64,000 nt of DNA from Bacteroidales bacterium. GTDB taxonomy: Bacteria > Bacteroidota > Bacteroidia > Bacteroidales > UBA932. Below are positions 34,947 to 45,837 of the stretch, piece after piece. The notes beneath the pieces are model-generated. The model was not told where the DNA came from and made no database searches. It worked only from the letters and a program-made list of their open reading frames with translations. Position numbers and translations under genes: made by a program. The stretch is from positions 1 to 64,000 of the forward strand of contig JAFTGA010000030.1 in the NCBI GenBank assembly GCA_017458145.1, given 5' to 3'. How positions within the stretch are numbered: the first letter of the stretch is position 1; the number at the start of each line of letters is the position of its first letter.

Positions 34947-36230
34947 CTACAGATAACGTTTCATAAACTCCAGGTAGTAATCCCAGTCCTGCGGCAGCAC
35001 GCCGTGGCCGCCCTCGTGCATCACATAGCCGAGGGTGTGCCAGATGGGCTGCTCGGCAGCGGGGAACGCATCCGAGGCGGGCACATCCTTGCCCAGCAGC
35101 TGATAGACCTTGCGGGCCTCCACCAGCGAGATCCACTCCCCCTTCGGATCGGACCAGTTGTCCGTGGTGCCGGTCTGCAGCAGCAGCGGGCGCGGGGCAA
35201 TCAGCGACACCAGCATATGGGCGTCCATCGGCATCTGCTGCACGTGGCCGCCCCAATAAGCATATTCCGGGCAGAACTGGTACGGGAAGCGCGTCTCTTC
35301 GGCCAGGTGCGCGACCGTCTCGCCGAAATTGCGGCGGCTCATTGCGGCGCCGCCCTCTCCCGAGCAGCTCGGCATCACGACCTTGATGCGCGTTTCCTTC
35401 GCGCCGGTCCAGATCGTGGTCTTGCCCAGACGCGAGCAGCCCGTCAGGGCGATGCGCTTCGCATCCACGGCAGGATCCTTCTCGAAATAATCCACCAGGC
35501 AGCTCACGCCGAAAGCCCAGGCGCTGATGCTTCCCCAGTCGTCCAGGGCGCGGGATGCGCCGGGCGTGTGATAAAGGCCGCGCAGGCCCAGCTCATTGCC
35601 GTCGTTGAAGTCCGGCGTGATATCCGTATAGCAGAGGGTGGCGAAGCCGAAACCCTCGGCCAGGTATTTTCTCACGATTGCGTCCATCCCGAAGGGATTC
35701 GGCCCCGGCATCGGGGCGGCTTCGGACATCGTCCGCGTCTTGGGATCCCAGCGGCGGCCGGGCTTCACGCCCGGATCGGACACCACGTAATTGTTGGGCG
35801 AAAAACTGAGGTTCAACAGGATGGGCACGGGCCCCACGGCATCGCCCGGAAGGTACAGGAGCACATCCACGCGCGGTCCCTCATTGTCCGGGGAGAAGTA
35901 GAGCGTGATCTGCTTCCGGACGGCCGTCCCGTCCAGCCCGCGGTCCTGCTGCACGTCGTAGCGGAGCGCAGGCTTCTTCGCCGGCCATTTTCCGAACTGG
36001 TTCTCTTCAAAGATCCGGACAATTTCCGCCCGCCGCTTCGCCCACTGGCGTGCATGGGTCACAGGCCGGCCGTTGTTGAATACCAGCGGATCCGGCAGTC
36101 CGGCACGGTAATCGCCGACCTTGGATTCATCATAGTTGACGGGAATGCCCGCAATCACGTCGCGGTCCTGGGCAACAACCGCGGTTGCTCCGAGCAGCAG
36201 GCCGCAGAGCAGAACAGTTAATTTACGCAT
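34947..36230 (-). CDS. CE15-like glucuronoyl esterase (secreted)
   Basis: 427 residues with a signal peptide (MRKLTVLLCGLLLGATAVVAQ). An alpha/beta hydrolase with the CE15 nucleophile motif GCSRLGK at about 263-269, a PSCSGEGGAA segment that carries the conserved acid, and a late HEGGHG that supplies the His. CE15 enzymes cleave ester bonds between glucuronic acid in xylan and lignin, although bacterial members can have other targets. Followed 4 nt later by the GH78 gene, which suggests joint action on plant cell wall material. Upstream it is only 21 nt from the PII-like gene and no promoter box is visible in that gap. Confidence 0.85.
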   Translation of the reverse strand: MRKLTVLLCGLLLGATAVVAQDRDVIAGIPVNYDESKVGDYRAGLPDPLVFNNGRPVTHARQWAKRRAEIVRIFEENQFGKWPAKKPALRYDVQQDRGLDGTAVRKQITLYFSPDNEGPRVDVLLYLPGDAVGPVPILLNLSFSPNNYVVSDPGVKPGRRWDPKTRTMSEAAPMPGPNPFGMDAIVRKYLAEGFGFATLCYTDITPDFNDGNELGLRGLYHTPGASRALDDWGSISAWAFGVSCLVDYFEKDPAVDAKRIALTGCSRLGKTTIWTGAKETRIKVVMPSCSGEGGAAMSRRNFGETVAHLAEETRFPYQFCPEYAYWGGHVQQMPMDAHMLVSLIAPRPLLLQTGTTDNWSDPKGEWISLVEARKVYQLLGKDVPASDAFPAAEQPIWHTLGYVMHEGGHGVLPQDWDYYLEFMKRYL

Positions 36231-36251
36231 AAGCAGTTCTATAATAATTGG

Positions 36252-36587
36252 TTATTCTTCCTCTTCTTCCGCTGGAGGGTTCGTTGTCAGGGTCGTCCGG
36301 CTGACCGGCAGCGAAAACACGATGCCATTGGCCTCTCCGGCCAGGCCGGCATTCTTGTAGACGGAACTCATCACGCTGTCCTTGATCTCTTCAGGCACCA
36401 GGATCATCGCCATCTCCTTGTCGGGCTGGATGGTGATATTGAAAAACTCCTCTGCCTCCGGATTGGCCGAGCCGCGGGCACGGAGGATGGTGCCTCCCCG
36501 GGCTCCGGCGGCGCGGGCCGCCTCCATCACATTCTGCGAGAAGCCTGCGTTCACGACGCAGACCACCATTTCATACTTATTGTCCAT
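36252..36587 (-). CDS. PII-like signalling protein (second of two)
   Basis: 111 residues. It shows the PII core pattern: a beta1 strand with VVCVVNAGFSQNVMEAARAAGARGGTILRARG, a NITIQPDKEMAMILVP segment and a C-terminal strand region. It ends in an acidic tail (PAEEEEE). The T-loop uridylylation tyrosine of GlnB is not seen. It overlaps the preceding PII-like gene by 11 nt. Such proteins bind nucleotides or small ligands and gate a partner; the partner here is probably the DUF1538 permease. No amtB or glnA is nearby, so nitrogen control is not implied. Confidence 0.82.
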   Translation of the reverse strand: MDNKYEMVVCVVNAGFSQNVMEAARAAGARGGTILRARGSANPEAEEFFNITIQPDKEMAMILVPEEIKDSVMSSVYKNAGLAGEANGIVFSLPVSRTTLTTNPPAEEEEE

Positions 36588-36960
36588 TTTGCTGTTCCTC
36601 CTTGACAGTTCGTTTATCGTTGCTTAAAAAACCATACGCCAGGGTGCCGATGATACTGGTCATCGGGACGGTGAAGGCAATGCCCTTGTAGCCCGGTCCT
36701 TTCTTGAAGGTGTCGCTGAGCAGGGAAATCAAAGCGTCGGCCTCATCCGAGCGTACCACACTGACAATCAATGTCTTGGGGCGCTCCGTCAAGCCCAGGT
36801 AGTCCAAAATGAGATGCGTGGTCCCCTTGGCCGGCATGGAAAGCTGCAGGTTGGCCTGATGGGACTGGATCAAGCTGGAATAATAGGCGGCCTTGTCGTT
36901 ATGCACGATGGCCAGCAGCACTTCCAGCTTCATCGGGGCGATATTTCTCTTTTTATCCAT
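36577..36960 (-). CDS. PII-like protein (first of two)
   Basis: 127 residues. More divergent than its neighbour, but with the same alpha/beta ferredoxin-like layout: MKLEVLLAIVHNDKAAYYSSLIQ, a strand TLIVSVVRSDEADALISLLSDTF, and GPGYKGIAFTVPMTSIIG at the C-terminal strand. It starts 8 nt after the DUF1538 permease stop and overlaps the next PII-like gene by 11 nt. Two dissimilar PII-like subunits encoded in tandem could form hetero-oligomers that regulate the permease. Confidence 0.7.
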   Translation of the reverse strand: MDKKRNIAPMKLEVLLAIVHNDKAAYYSSLIQSHQANLQLSMPAKGTTHLILDYLGLTERPKTLIVSVVRSDEADALISLLSDTFKKGPGYKGIAFTVPMTSIIGTLAYGFLSNDKRTVKEEQQNGQ

Positions 36961-36968
36961 AGCTCACA

Positions 36969-38525
36969 CTATTCAAAGTAGATGATCTGGTCGTCGCCGG
37001 AAGCGAGAATGCGGCGCATCGCCTCGCTGTCACGCATCCTGACGCTCAGCACGGACTTGAAGCCCAGGGTCTGAATGGTGATGAGCGGGGTCATCGCCAC
37101 CATCGAGACCACGCCGAAGGCGAAGTCCAGCACGGCGCTCTCCCCCTGCATCGTCGCGCAGGCGCCGATCACCATCGGCAGGATGAAACTCGAAGTCAGC
37201 GGGCCGCTGGCCACGCCGCCGGAATCGAAGGCAATGGCCGTATAGAGCTTCGGCACGAAGAACGACAGGCCCAGGGAGATCAGGTAGCCGGGAATCAGAT
37301 AATACAGCAGCGAGAAGCCCAGGTGCACACGCAGCACCGAAAGACCGATGGACACGCCCACGCCGATCGACAGGGCGAGCATCATCTGCCGCTTGGACAC
37401 CTCTCCGCCGGTGATGTCCGCCACCTGGTTGTTCAGCACGTGGACGGCCGGCTCCGCCAGCACGACCACCATGCCGATAATGAAGGCGAAGACAATCAGC
37501 AGCACGGGATTGAAAGCAGCCATCTGCGAGCCGATCTTGAAACCGATCGGCATAAAACCCAGACTCACCGCAGCCAGGAAAAGGACCAGGCCGATGAAGG
37601 TATAGACGATGCCGAACACGATCTGCAGGATCTTGGTCCGCGGCAGTTTGAGAATCAGGAACTGTAGCACGAAGAAGAAAAAGACGATGAGCACCAGGGA
37701 TACGCCGACTTCCTGCATCTTATCGACAATCAGCCCGCCCATGCCCTCTTCCAGGACCTTTTCCATCGAATAGTCCGGGATGGCGAAGACCAGGTCCCCG
37801 CGGGCCACCAGCGACAGCGCCAGCACGGCCAGGATGGGACCGACGGAGCACAGGGCAATCAGGCCGAAGCTGTTTTCGCTGGCATTCCGGCCGCCCACGG
37901 TCATGGCGATACCCACGCCGAGCGCCATGATGAACGGCACGGTGATCGGACCCGTGGTCACACCGCCCGAGTCAAAGGACATCGGCAGGAAGGCACCCTT
38001 CCCGCTGTCGATCAGCAGCGCCGCGACGCAGAAGAGCAGCATATAGAAGAACATCAGCATCGTCGTCAGGTCGATGTGGAAGACAATCTTGACAACTGCC
38101 AGCAGCAGGAAAATGCCCACGCCCACGCCGACCGTCACGATGAGCAGCTTCCCGTTCATCACGGCGGACACCTGTTCGGCCAGCACCGACAGATCCGGCT
38201 CGGCAATCGTGATCAGCACGCCCATCAGCAGGCAGACCGACAACAGGATACCCAGCCGCTTGGACTTGGTCAGGCCTTCTCCGATATACTGTCCCATCGG
38301 CGTCATCGCCATGTCGGCGCCCACGTTGAACAAGCCGATTCCCACAATTAGAAGAAAGGCCGAAAGCGAGAAAAAGGCAAGCTCCTTCGTAGAAATATCC
38401 ACCCAGGGCGTGACGGAAAGAATGAAGACCAGTGCACTGACCGGCAGCACGGAAATCAAGGACTCCTTGAGTTTCTCGCGCAAGGATTTCCGAAGATCGG
38501 AAAATATTGAACTCGATTTGGCCAT
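36969..38525 (-). CDS. DUF1538 family permease with two internal repeats
   Basis: 518 residues from ATG 38525; upstream in-frame sequence includes the promoter and a terminator hairpin. About twelve hydrophobic segments. The two halves are internal repeats, each with the signature FDSGGVTTGP or FDSGGVASGP (about residues 210 and 450) and a preceding glycine-rich helix pattern, also AEPDLSVLAEQV versus AEPAVHVLNNQV. This inverted- or tandem-repeat layout is typical of secondary transporters. Substrate unknown. The two PII-like genes directly downstream suggest ligand-controlled transport. Confidence 0.85.
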   Translation of the reverse strand: MAKSSSIFSDLRKSLREKLKESLISVLPVSALVFILSVTPWVDISTKELAFFSLSAFLLIVGIGLFNVGADMAMTPMGQYIGEGLTKSKRLGILLSVCLLMGVLITIAEPDLSVLAEQVSAVMNGKLLIVTVGVGVGIFLLLAVVKIVFHIDLTTMLMFFYMLLFCVAALLIDSGKGAFLPMSFDSGGVTTGPITVPFIMALGVGIAMTVGGRNASENSFGLIALCSVGPILAVLALSLVARGDLVFAIPDYSMEKVLEEGMGGLIVDKMQEVGVSLVLIVFFFFVLQFLILKLPRTKILQIVFGIVYTFIGLVLFLAAVSLGFMPIGFKIGSQMAAFNPVLLIVFAFIIGMVVVLAEPAVHVLNNQVADITGGEVSKRQMMLALSIGVGVSIGLSVLRVHLGFSLLYYLIPGYLISLGLSFFVPKLYTAIAFDSGGVASGPLTSSFILPMVIGACATMQGESAVLDFAFGVVSMVAMTPLITIQTLGFKSVLSVRMRDSEAMRRILASGDDQIIYFE

Positions 38526-38529
38526 ATTA

Positions 38530-38537
38530 CAAAGATA
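38530..38537 (-). promoter_or_regulatory. Promoter -7 box TATCTTTG for the DUF1538-PII operon
   Basis: Exact TAnnTTTG match 4 nt before the ATG at 38525, so the mRNA should be leaderless. It directly follows the terminator hairpin of the upstream operon. Confidence 0.65.
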
Positions 38538-38579
38538 ATAAAAATAACGGCGTCCGAGAAGGAACGCCGTTATTTTTAT
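38538..38579 (-). terminator. Terminator of the gyrB-tig operon
   Basis: The perfect 16-bp arms 38538-38553 and 38564-38579 surround a 10-nt loop. On the minus strand the stem ends in GTTATTTTTAT, giving a U-rich tail. A second hairpin (TGCCGGA/TCCGGCA, 38592-38612) lies nearer the trigger factor stop. Confidence 0.75.
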
Positions 38580-38625
38580 GCCAAATACAGCTGCCGGACG
38601 CAAGATCCGGCACTGTGAGGCAAGC

Positions 38626-39630
38626 CTACAGCTCGCGGAACTTGGCGGCACCGATCTTGGTGGCCTTGAGCGTGATGGTCTCCTTGATCCTGTCCAGCAC
38701 CTTGCGGTCCTCGACCTGCTCGACCAGGCGCTCCACCTGCTTCTGATCGTGAAGCATGTTCACGGCCATCTCCTTGATCATTTCGTCGGGGACATTGCCG
38801 ATGCCATACATCGCATACTGGTAGCGGGCGAAGGCCTCGGCCTGTTCCTGCAGGTCCTTGTCCTCCACCTTGTAGCCCCATTTCTGCATCAGGGTGCCGC
38901 GCACCAGCTGCCACTTGAAATCTTCGGCGAAGCCCGGGAAGTCCTTCTCGATGTCCTCGGCCGTGACCTTGCCGCCGTTGGCCTCCAGCAGCCAGCGCTT
39001 CAGGAAAGCCTCGGGCAGCTGGACATCGGCCTTCTTGACGAAGTAGTCGCGGATGTCCTTGGTCAGGCGCCACTCGGCCTCGTTCTTGTACTGGTTCTTC
39101 AGGCGCTCGGAGACCTCCTCGTCGATATCCTCATTGCTCTTGGCCTCAACGCCCTCCTCACCCTTGTGCTCCTCATAATATTTCTTGAGGTTCTCGATCA
39201 TCGGAGCCTTGTCCTTGGCCGTCACGGTGACGGTATAGGACGGGACGGTATCGTCCTTCCCGACCTCGACGGACACCTCCGGGGAGAGTCCCAGATCGAA
39301 GACGAAGGTGAAGTCCCGGCCATCCTCCCACACGTTCTCCGGCTGCTTTTCGGAAGCGAGCGGCTCGCCCAGGATCCGAAGCTTGTTCTCCGCGATGTGC
39401 TGGTCCAGGGCCTGTCCGATCACCTGGTTGACGGACTCGGCCAGCGCCTGCTCGCCGTAGACGCGCTTGATCAGGGAGGCAGGGACCATGCCCTTGCGGA
39501 AGCCCTTGAACTCGGCCGTGCGGCGGCGCTCCGCCAGTTTCTTCTTCTCGATTTCCGCATAGTCTGCGGCGGCAACCTCGAGGGTCAGCTCGAGGTTGAG
39601 CTTGTCAATTTTGTTCTCTGTTACTTTCAT
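38626..39630 (-). CDS. tig: Trigger factor lacking the PPIase domain
   Basis: 334 residues. The N-terminal ribosome-binding domain carries the signature GFRKGMVP at residues 43-50. The chain then goes to the C-terminal substrate-binding helices (about 150-334) through an acidic linker. The FKBP-type peptidyl-prolyl isomerase domain of E. coli trigger factor (432 aa) is missing. It should still bind the ribosomal exit tunnel and hold nascent chains. It is the last gene of the gyrB operon, 5 nt after the HD phosphodiesterase gene, and is followed by two hairpins. Confidence 0.88.
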   Translation of the reverse strand: MKVTENKIDKLNLELTLEVAAADYAEIEKKKLAERRRTAEFKGFRKGMVPASLIKRVYGEQALAESVNQVIGQALDQHIAENKLRILGEPLASEKQPENVWEDGRDFTFVFDLGLSPEVSVEVGKDDTVPSYTVTVTAKDKAPMIENLKKYYEEHKGEEGVEAKSNEDIDEEVSERLKNQYKNEAEWRLTKDIRDYFVKKADVQLPEAFLKRWLLEANGGKVTAEDIEKDFPGFAEDFKWQLVRGTLMQKWGYKVEDKDLQEQAEAFARYQYAMYGIGNVPDEMIKEMAVNMLHDQKQVERLVEQVEDRKVLDRIKETITLKATKIGAAKFREL

Positions 39631-39635
39631 ATATA

Positions 39636-41654
39636 CTATTGTTTCTTTGATTTATCCTTGGGATAGACGATGCGCTCGTGGTGAATTTGGGCCAGATACT
39701 GCTTGAGCGTCTCCTTGACTGTACCGAGCTCGCTGATGGAGATGTCGGCCTGGTCGAACTGGCCTTCATCCATCTTGCCGGCCACGATGCCCTCCACGAA
39801 CGCGGAATACGCCTCCGGCGTGTACTCGGCCAGCGTCCGCGAAGCCGCCTCCACGCTGTCGCAGAGCATCAGGATGATCTGCTCCTTGGTCTGGGGCTTG
39901 ATGCCCGGATAGCGGAACTCGCCGGAAAGGGCCGGATCTCCGCCGGCACGCAGGAACTGGGCATAGAAGTACCCGGTCGTCGTGGTGCCGTGGTGGCTGC
40001 GGATGAAATCGAGGATCACGCCCGGCAGGCGGTGCTTCTGGGCGATCTCCACGCCTTCCGTCACGTGGCGGATGATATCCCGGGCGCTCTGCTCGGGGCT
40101 CATCCCGCTGTGGTATTTTGGCGTCCCCTCGCGGGCGATGAGGGATTCATTCTCTACGAAGCAGAGCGGGTTGTTCATCTTGCCGATATCGTGGTAGAGG
40201 GCGCCGGCGCGCACCAGATCGGCATTGGCATCGACCGCCCGGGCCACGGTATCCGCCATATTCATCACCTGAAGCGAATGCTGGAACGTCCCGGGGGCTT
40301 TCTTCTCCAATTCGCGGATCAGCGGATTGGACACATCGCACAGCTCGATCAGGCGCGAGCTGGACACCAGGTTGAACAGGCGCTCGAACAGATAGACGAG
40401 CGGATACCCCGCCACGGTCAGCATCGAGCCGACAAACAGGCTCAGCAGGGCCCGCCAGATATTGCCGGCCACCATGTCAGCCGTCCGGAAGCCCAGATAG
40501 ACCACCGCCAGCACGGCGAAGGTGATCAGGGCGGTAATGAACTGCTGCCAGCCGCGGTTGAAGCGCCGGAAGGCCAGGATCGCGACCATGCCGGCCACGA
40601 AATACATCACGAACAGCACGGCGCCGTCGTGGCTGAAAATCAGCAGCGGCAGCAGCGAAATCACATAGACCGGCACCACCACGCGGTTCTTCATGAAGGC
40701 CTGCAGCAGCAGGGCGATCAGCGAGAACGGCACGATGTAGAGCGAACGCTCGTTCACGCGCACCAGGATCAGCGCCAGCAGCGCCGACAGGATGAAAACA
40801 GTGACCAGGTAAGGGAAACGGGCGTCCGCGAAAATACGCGGATTGTTGAAATAAACGGCCAGGAACAGCAGCGCCAGGATGGCCAGGGCAATCAGGACAT
40901 TGCCCAGCAGCATCATACCTGTAGAACCGGCATAGCCGACATTGGCCTCGAACTCCCGCTTGTAGGAGTCCAGCATCTGGGCGATTTCCGCCGTCACGAT
41001 CTCGCCTTCCTGCACGATCAGCTGGCCGGCGGTCACGTAGCCCGAAGTCGGGGAAATGCGCGTCGAGGCCTCGGCCTGGATCAGATCCGTCGTCTGTTCA
41101 TCGTAAAGCAGGTTCGGGACCAGCAGGTCATAGACACTGTTCGCCCGCAGGATGGAATCCACATTGGACTTGGATACGTCGGAAACATCGGAAAGCAGCC
41201 GGGCGCGCGCCTCGGTCAGGCGGTACACCTCTGAGAAAGGATACTTGACGGCACGCTTGTCACGCTGGATATACAGCACCTCGGAATCGGCATGGCGCCG
41301 GCTGCCGTCGTCAGGTATGACACCCCGCTGGTAGATGGCCCGCATCGAGGACACGACTGCGCTGCGCAGCGATCCGATCTCCAGCCGCTCGGCAGAGCGC
41401 AGGTTGCGCGAACCGATCTCTTCGGAGAATTTATAATAGGGGATGGCGTCGGACGTTGCGCTTCCCCGCTCTTCGCGGATCTGGTCTTCGGTCTTGTAGA
41501 TCGGGAAATCGAACTGGGCGTACAGGGTCTCGTACTTCCAGGTGCGGCCCTTGTGGTAGTCGTAAGCGAATTTAGCACCCCGCGGCATCAGCAGGACCAG
41601 CAGGAGGAACGCGATACCGAGCGGAAGGAGGATGCGCAAGAAATCTTTCTTCAT
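39636..41654 (-). CDS. 7TM-HD phosphodiesterase (PgpH-type, probable c-di-AMP hydrolase)
   Basis: 672 residues. One N-terminal membrane segment is followed by an extracellular 7TMR-HDED domain (about 45-260). A bundle of seven transmembrane helices follows (about 270-455), then a cytoplasmic HD domain with LYHDIGKMNNP near 486-496, HHGTTTTGYF near 550 and CDSVEAASRTL near 600. This is the PgpH architecture, whose studied members hydrolyse c-di-AMP. Lies 15 nt after the SDR gene and 5 nt before tig, on the same strand. c-di-AMP control of potassium transport would fit the trkH gene at 58955-60409, though that is only inference. Confidence 0.88.
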   Translation of the reverse strand: MKKDFLRILLPLGIAFLLLVLLMPRGAKFAYDYHKGRTWKYETLYAQFDFPIYKTEDQIREERGSATSDAIPYYKFSEEIGSRNLRSAERLEIGSLRSAVVSSMRAIYQRGVIPDDGSRRHADSEVLYIQRDKRAVKYPFSEVYRLTEARARLLSDVSDVSKSNVDSILRANSVYDLLVPNLLYDEQTTDLIQAEASTRISPTSGYVTAGQLIVQEGEIVTAEIAQMLDSYKREFEANVGYAGSTGMMLLGNVLIALAILALLFLAVYFNNPRIFADARFPYLVTVFILSALLALILVRVNERSLYIVPFSLIALLLQAFMKNRVVVPVYVISLLPLLIFSHDGAVLFVMYFVAGMVAILAFRRFNRGWQQFITALITFAVLAVVYLGFRTADMVAGNIWRALLSLFVGSMLTVAGYPLVYLFERLFNLVSSSRLIELCDVSNPLIRELEKKAPGTFQHSLQVMNMADTVARAVDANADLVRAGALYHDIGKMNNPLCFVENESLIAREGTPKYHSGMSPEQSARDIIRHVTEGVEIAQKHRLPGVILDFIRSHHGTTTTGYFYAQFLRAGGDPALSGEFRYPGIKPQTKEQIILMLCDSVEAASRTLAEYTPEAYSAFVEGIVAGKMDEGQFDQADISISELGTVKETLKQYLAQIHHERIVYPKDKSKKQ

Positions 41655-41669
41655 CAGGCGGTGGGACGG

Positions 41670-42485
41670 TTATTGGAACGGGCTGCCCGACTCGCGGGCG
41701 ATGAAACGATAGGTGAGCCAGTCCATCAGGCGCGGGAAGGCGTTCCGCGTGAATACACTGGCGCGGCCGAGCGGAGTCAGCGTGACCTGCGGACGGCGGC
41801 GGCGCAAAGCCCGGGAAAGCTGTCTCGCACAGGCCTCCGCGCTCATCAGCTTGCCCTCATCCAGCGGCGTCTCTCCCTGCGGGGTGCCGTCGGCGGTCAG
41901 CGCTGCGTTACGGACATTGGACGCCGTATAGCCCGGCGCGAACACGAGGACATTCAGACCGTCCCTGAGGTGCTCGATCCGGAGCGTGTCGAGGAAGCCG
42001 CGGACGGCGAATTTCGACGCGCTGTAGCCGGTCCGCGCCGGCAAGGAGGAATACCCGGCAATGGAGATGACTCCGACCAGCGACCCCTTCGATCCGATCA
42101 GGTGGGGAAGGGCATACTTGGAGCAATAGACCGTGCCCCAGAAATTGACGTCCATCAGGCGGCGGATCACCTGAAGGTCCAGATCCGCAAACATCGCACG
42201 CATCGAAATGCCGGCGTTATTGACCAGGACATCAATCCGCCCGAAGCGTTCCAGCGTCTTCTCGATCAAGGCCTTGCAATCCTCCTCCACCGTCACGTCG
42301 CACTTTACGCAAAGCACATGCTCCGCATCGCCCACGGACGGAGCCAGGGCGAGCATCCGGTCGTAGGAACGGGCGGCCATCACCACCTTCGCCCCCTCGC
42401 TGCCGAACTGACGGGAGGAAGCCAGGCCGATTCCCGAGCTGGCTCCCGTCACGATGATTACTTTGTCCTTGAGAGAAGTCTTCAC
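41670..42485 (-). CDS. SDR-family reductase, probable 3-ketodihydrosphingosine reductase
   Basis: 271 residues. Rossmann NAD(P) motif TGASSGIG near residues 13-20, NNAG near 89-92, catalytic Ser in VISIAGYSS, and the YSASK catalytic pair. A C-terminal extension (RRRRPQVTLTPLG and a helical tail) is typical of membrane-associated SDRs acting on long-chain substrates. The gene starts 2 nt after spt, so the most likely role is reduction of 3-ketodihydrosphingosine, the product of serine palmitoyltransferase. The family call is firm; the substrate is inferred from position. Confidence 0.8.
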   Translation of the reverse strand: MKTSLKDKVIIVTGASSGIGLASSRQFGSEGAKVVMAARSYDRMLALAPSVGDAEHVLCVKCDVTVEEDCKALIEKTLERFGRIDVLVNNAGISMRAMFADLDLQVIRRLMDVNFWGTVYCSKYALPHLIGSKGSLVGVISIAGYSSLPARTGYSASKFAVRGFLDTLRIEHLRDGLNVLVFAPGYTASNVRNAALTADGTPQGETPLDEGKLMSAEACARQLSRALRRRRPQVTLTPLGRASVFTRNAFPRLMDWLTYRFIARESGSPFQ

Positions 42486-42487
42486 TG

Positions 42488-43750
42488 CTATCTGATTGTC
42501 ATTTCAGCGATATCGTCGCCGTCATACAGTCCGGCGTCCAGCTTGGCCTTGATCTCCTTGAAGACCTTGAGCGTGTATTCCACGTCCTCCATCGTATGGG
42601 CGGCCGTGGAGACGATACGGAAGATGACCATACCCTTGGGGATCACCGGATAGATGACCACCGAGCAGAAAATCCTGTAGTTCTCGCGCAGGTCCTTGAT
42701 CATCTTGGTCGCCTGGGCCACGCCGCCCTTGATGTGTACGGGCGTCACGCAGGCCTGGGCCTCGCCGATATCGAAACCTTCCTTGCGGAAACCGTCCTGG
42801 ATGGCGTGGGTGATCTGCCAGCACTTCCTGCGGAGTTCGTCGCCTTCCGGAGAGTCGATGATTTCCATCCGCTTGATGTTGCCGATGACCAGCGGCATCG
42901 GCAGGGACTTGGCGTACATCTGCGAACGCATGTTGCAACGCAGGTAGTCGATAATCTTGCGCGGACCGGCGACAAATCCGCCGATCGAAGCCATCGACTT
43001 GGCGAAAGCGCCGATATAAAGGTCGATCTCGTCCATACAGCCCAACTGCTCGGACGTGCCGCGTCCGTGCTCGCCGAGCAGGCCGAAGCCGTGCGCGTCA
43101 TCGATCAGGATGCGGAAACTGTATTTCTTCTTGAGCGCGGCGATCTGGTCGAGGATGCCCAGCGCGCCGGTCATGCCGAACACGCCTTCCGTGATCAGCA
43201 GCACACCGCCGCCGTTCTCCTCCGCCACCTGGCAGGCGCGGGCGAGGACTTTCTCGCAGTCGGCGATGTTGTTGTGGCGGTACTTGTATTTCTCACCCAC
43301 GTGCAGGCGGATGCCGTCCAGCAGGCAGGCGTGGCACTCTGCGTCGTACACGATCACGTCGTGACGCGCGGTCAGCGCATCGATCGTGGACACGATTCCC
43401 TGATAACCGAAATTGTACAGGAAGGCGTCCTCTTTCTTCTCGAACCTGGCAAAAATCTGCTCCAGCTGCTCGTGATAGCGGGTGTGGCCGCTCATCATCC
43501 GGGCGCCCATCGGGTAGGCGAGGCCCCACCGCGCCGCCGCATCGGCATCGGCCTTGCGGACGGCGGGGTGATTCGCCAGGCCCAGGTAGTTGTTCAGGCT
43601 CCAGTTCAGCACCGGCGTGCCGTTGAAGATCATGTGCGGGCCCAGTTCGCCTTCGAGGCGGGGATACATGTAATAGCCGAAGGCATGCTGGAAGTATTGT
43701 CCGATCGGACCGCCGCTGTCGCGTTCAATCCTGTCAAAAATATCAATCAT
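42488..43750 (-). CDS. spt: Serine palmitoyltransferase
   Basis: 420 residues, alpha-oxoamine synthase family. The PLP lysine lies in FAKSMASIGGF near residue 252; the cofactor Asp-Xaa-Xaa-His is DDAHGFG. N-terminal NYLGLANHP and YPMGARMMSG are family hallmarks. The FAKSMASIGGF text is closer to bacterial serine palmitoyltransferases than to glycine C-acetyltransferase (Kbl) or BioF. It condenses serine with a long-chain acyl-CoA, the first step in sphingolipid synthesis, a hallmark of Bacteroidales. It follows gyrB by 21 nt and leads into the SDR gene. Confidence 0.88.
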   Translation of the reverse strand: MIDIFDRIERDSGGPIGQYFQHAFGYYMYPRLEGELGPHMIFNGTPVLNWSLNNYLGLANHPAVRKADADAAARWGLAYPMGARMMSGHTRYHEQLEQIFARFEKKEDAFLYNFGYQGIVSTIDALTARHDVIVYDAECHACLLDGIRLHVGEKYKYRHNNIADCEKVLARACQVAEENGGGVLLITEGVFGMTGALGILDQIAALKKKYSFRILIDDAHGFGLLGEHGRGTSEQLGCMDEIDLYIGAFAKSMASIGGFVAGPRKIIDYLRCNMRSQMYAKSLPMPLVIGNIKRMEIIDSPEGDELRRKCWQITHAIQDGFRKEGFDIGEAQACVTPVHIKGGVAQATKMIKDLRENYRIFCSVVIYPVIPKGMVIFRIVSTAAHTMEDVEYTLKVFKEIKAKLDAGLYDGDDIAEMTIR

Positions 43751-43771
43751 ATCTGTCAGTGGTTTAAGGTT

Positions 43772-45796
<2,025 letters not shown>

Positions 45797-45809
45797 TCAA
45801 TAAATCTTG

Positions 45810-45817
45810 CAAATTTA
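45810..45817 (-). promoter_or_regulatory. Promoter -7 box TAAATTTG of the gyrB operon
   Basis: Exact TAnnTTTG match 28 nt upstream of the gyrB ATG at 45781, inside the 56-bp gap after the barrel gene. Confidence 0.6.
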
Positions 45818-45837
45818 CTAAATAATTCGGGAATTCC

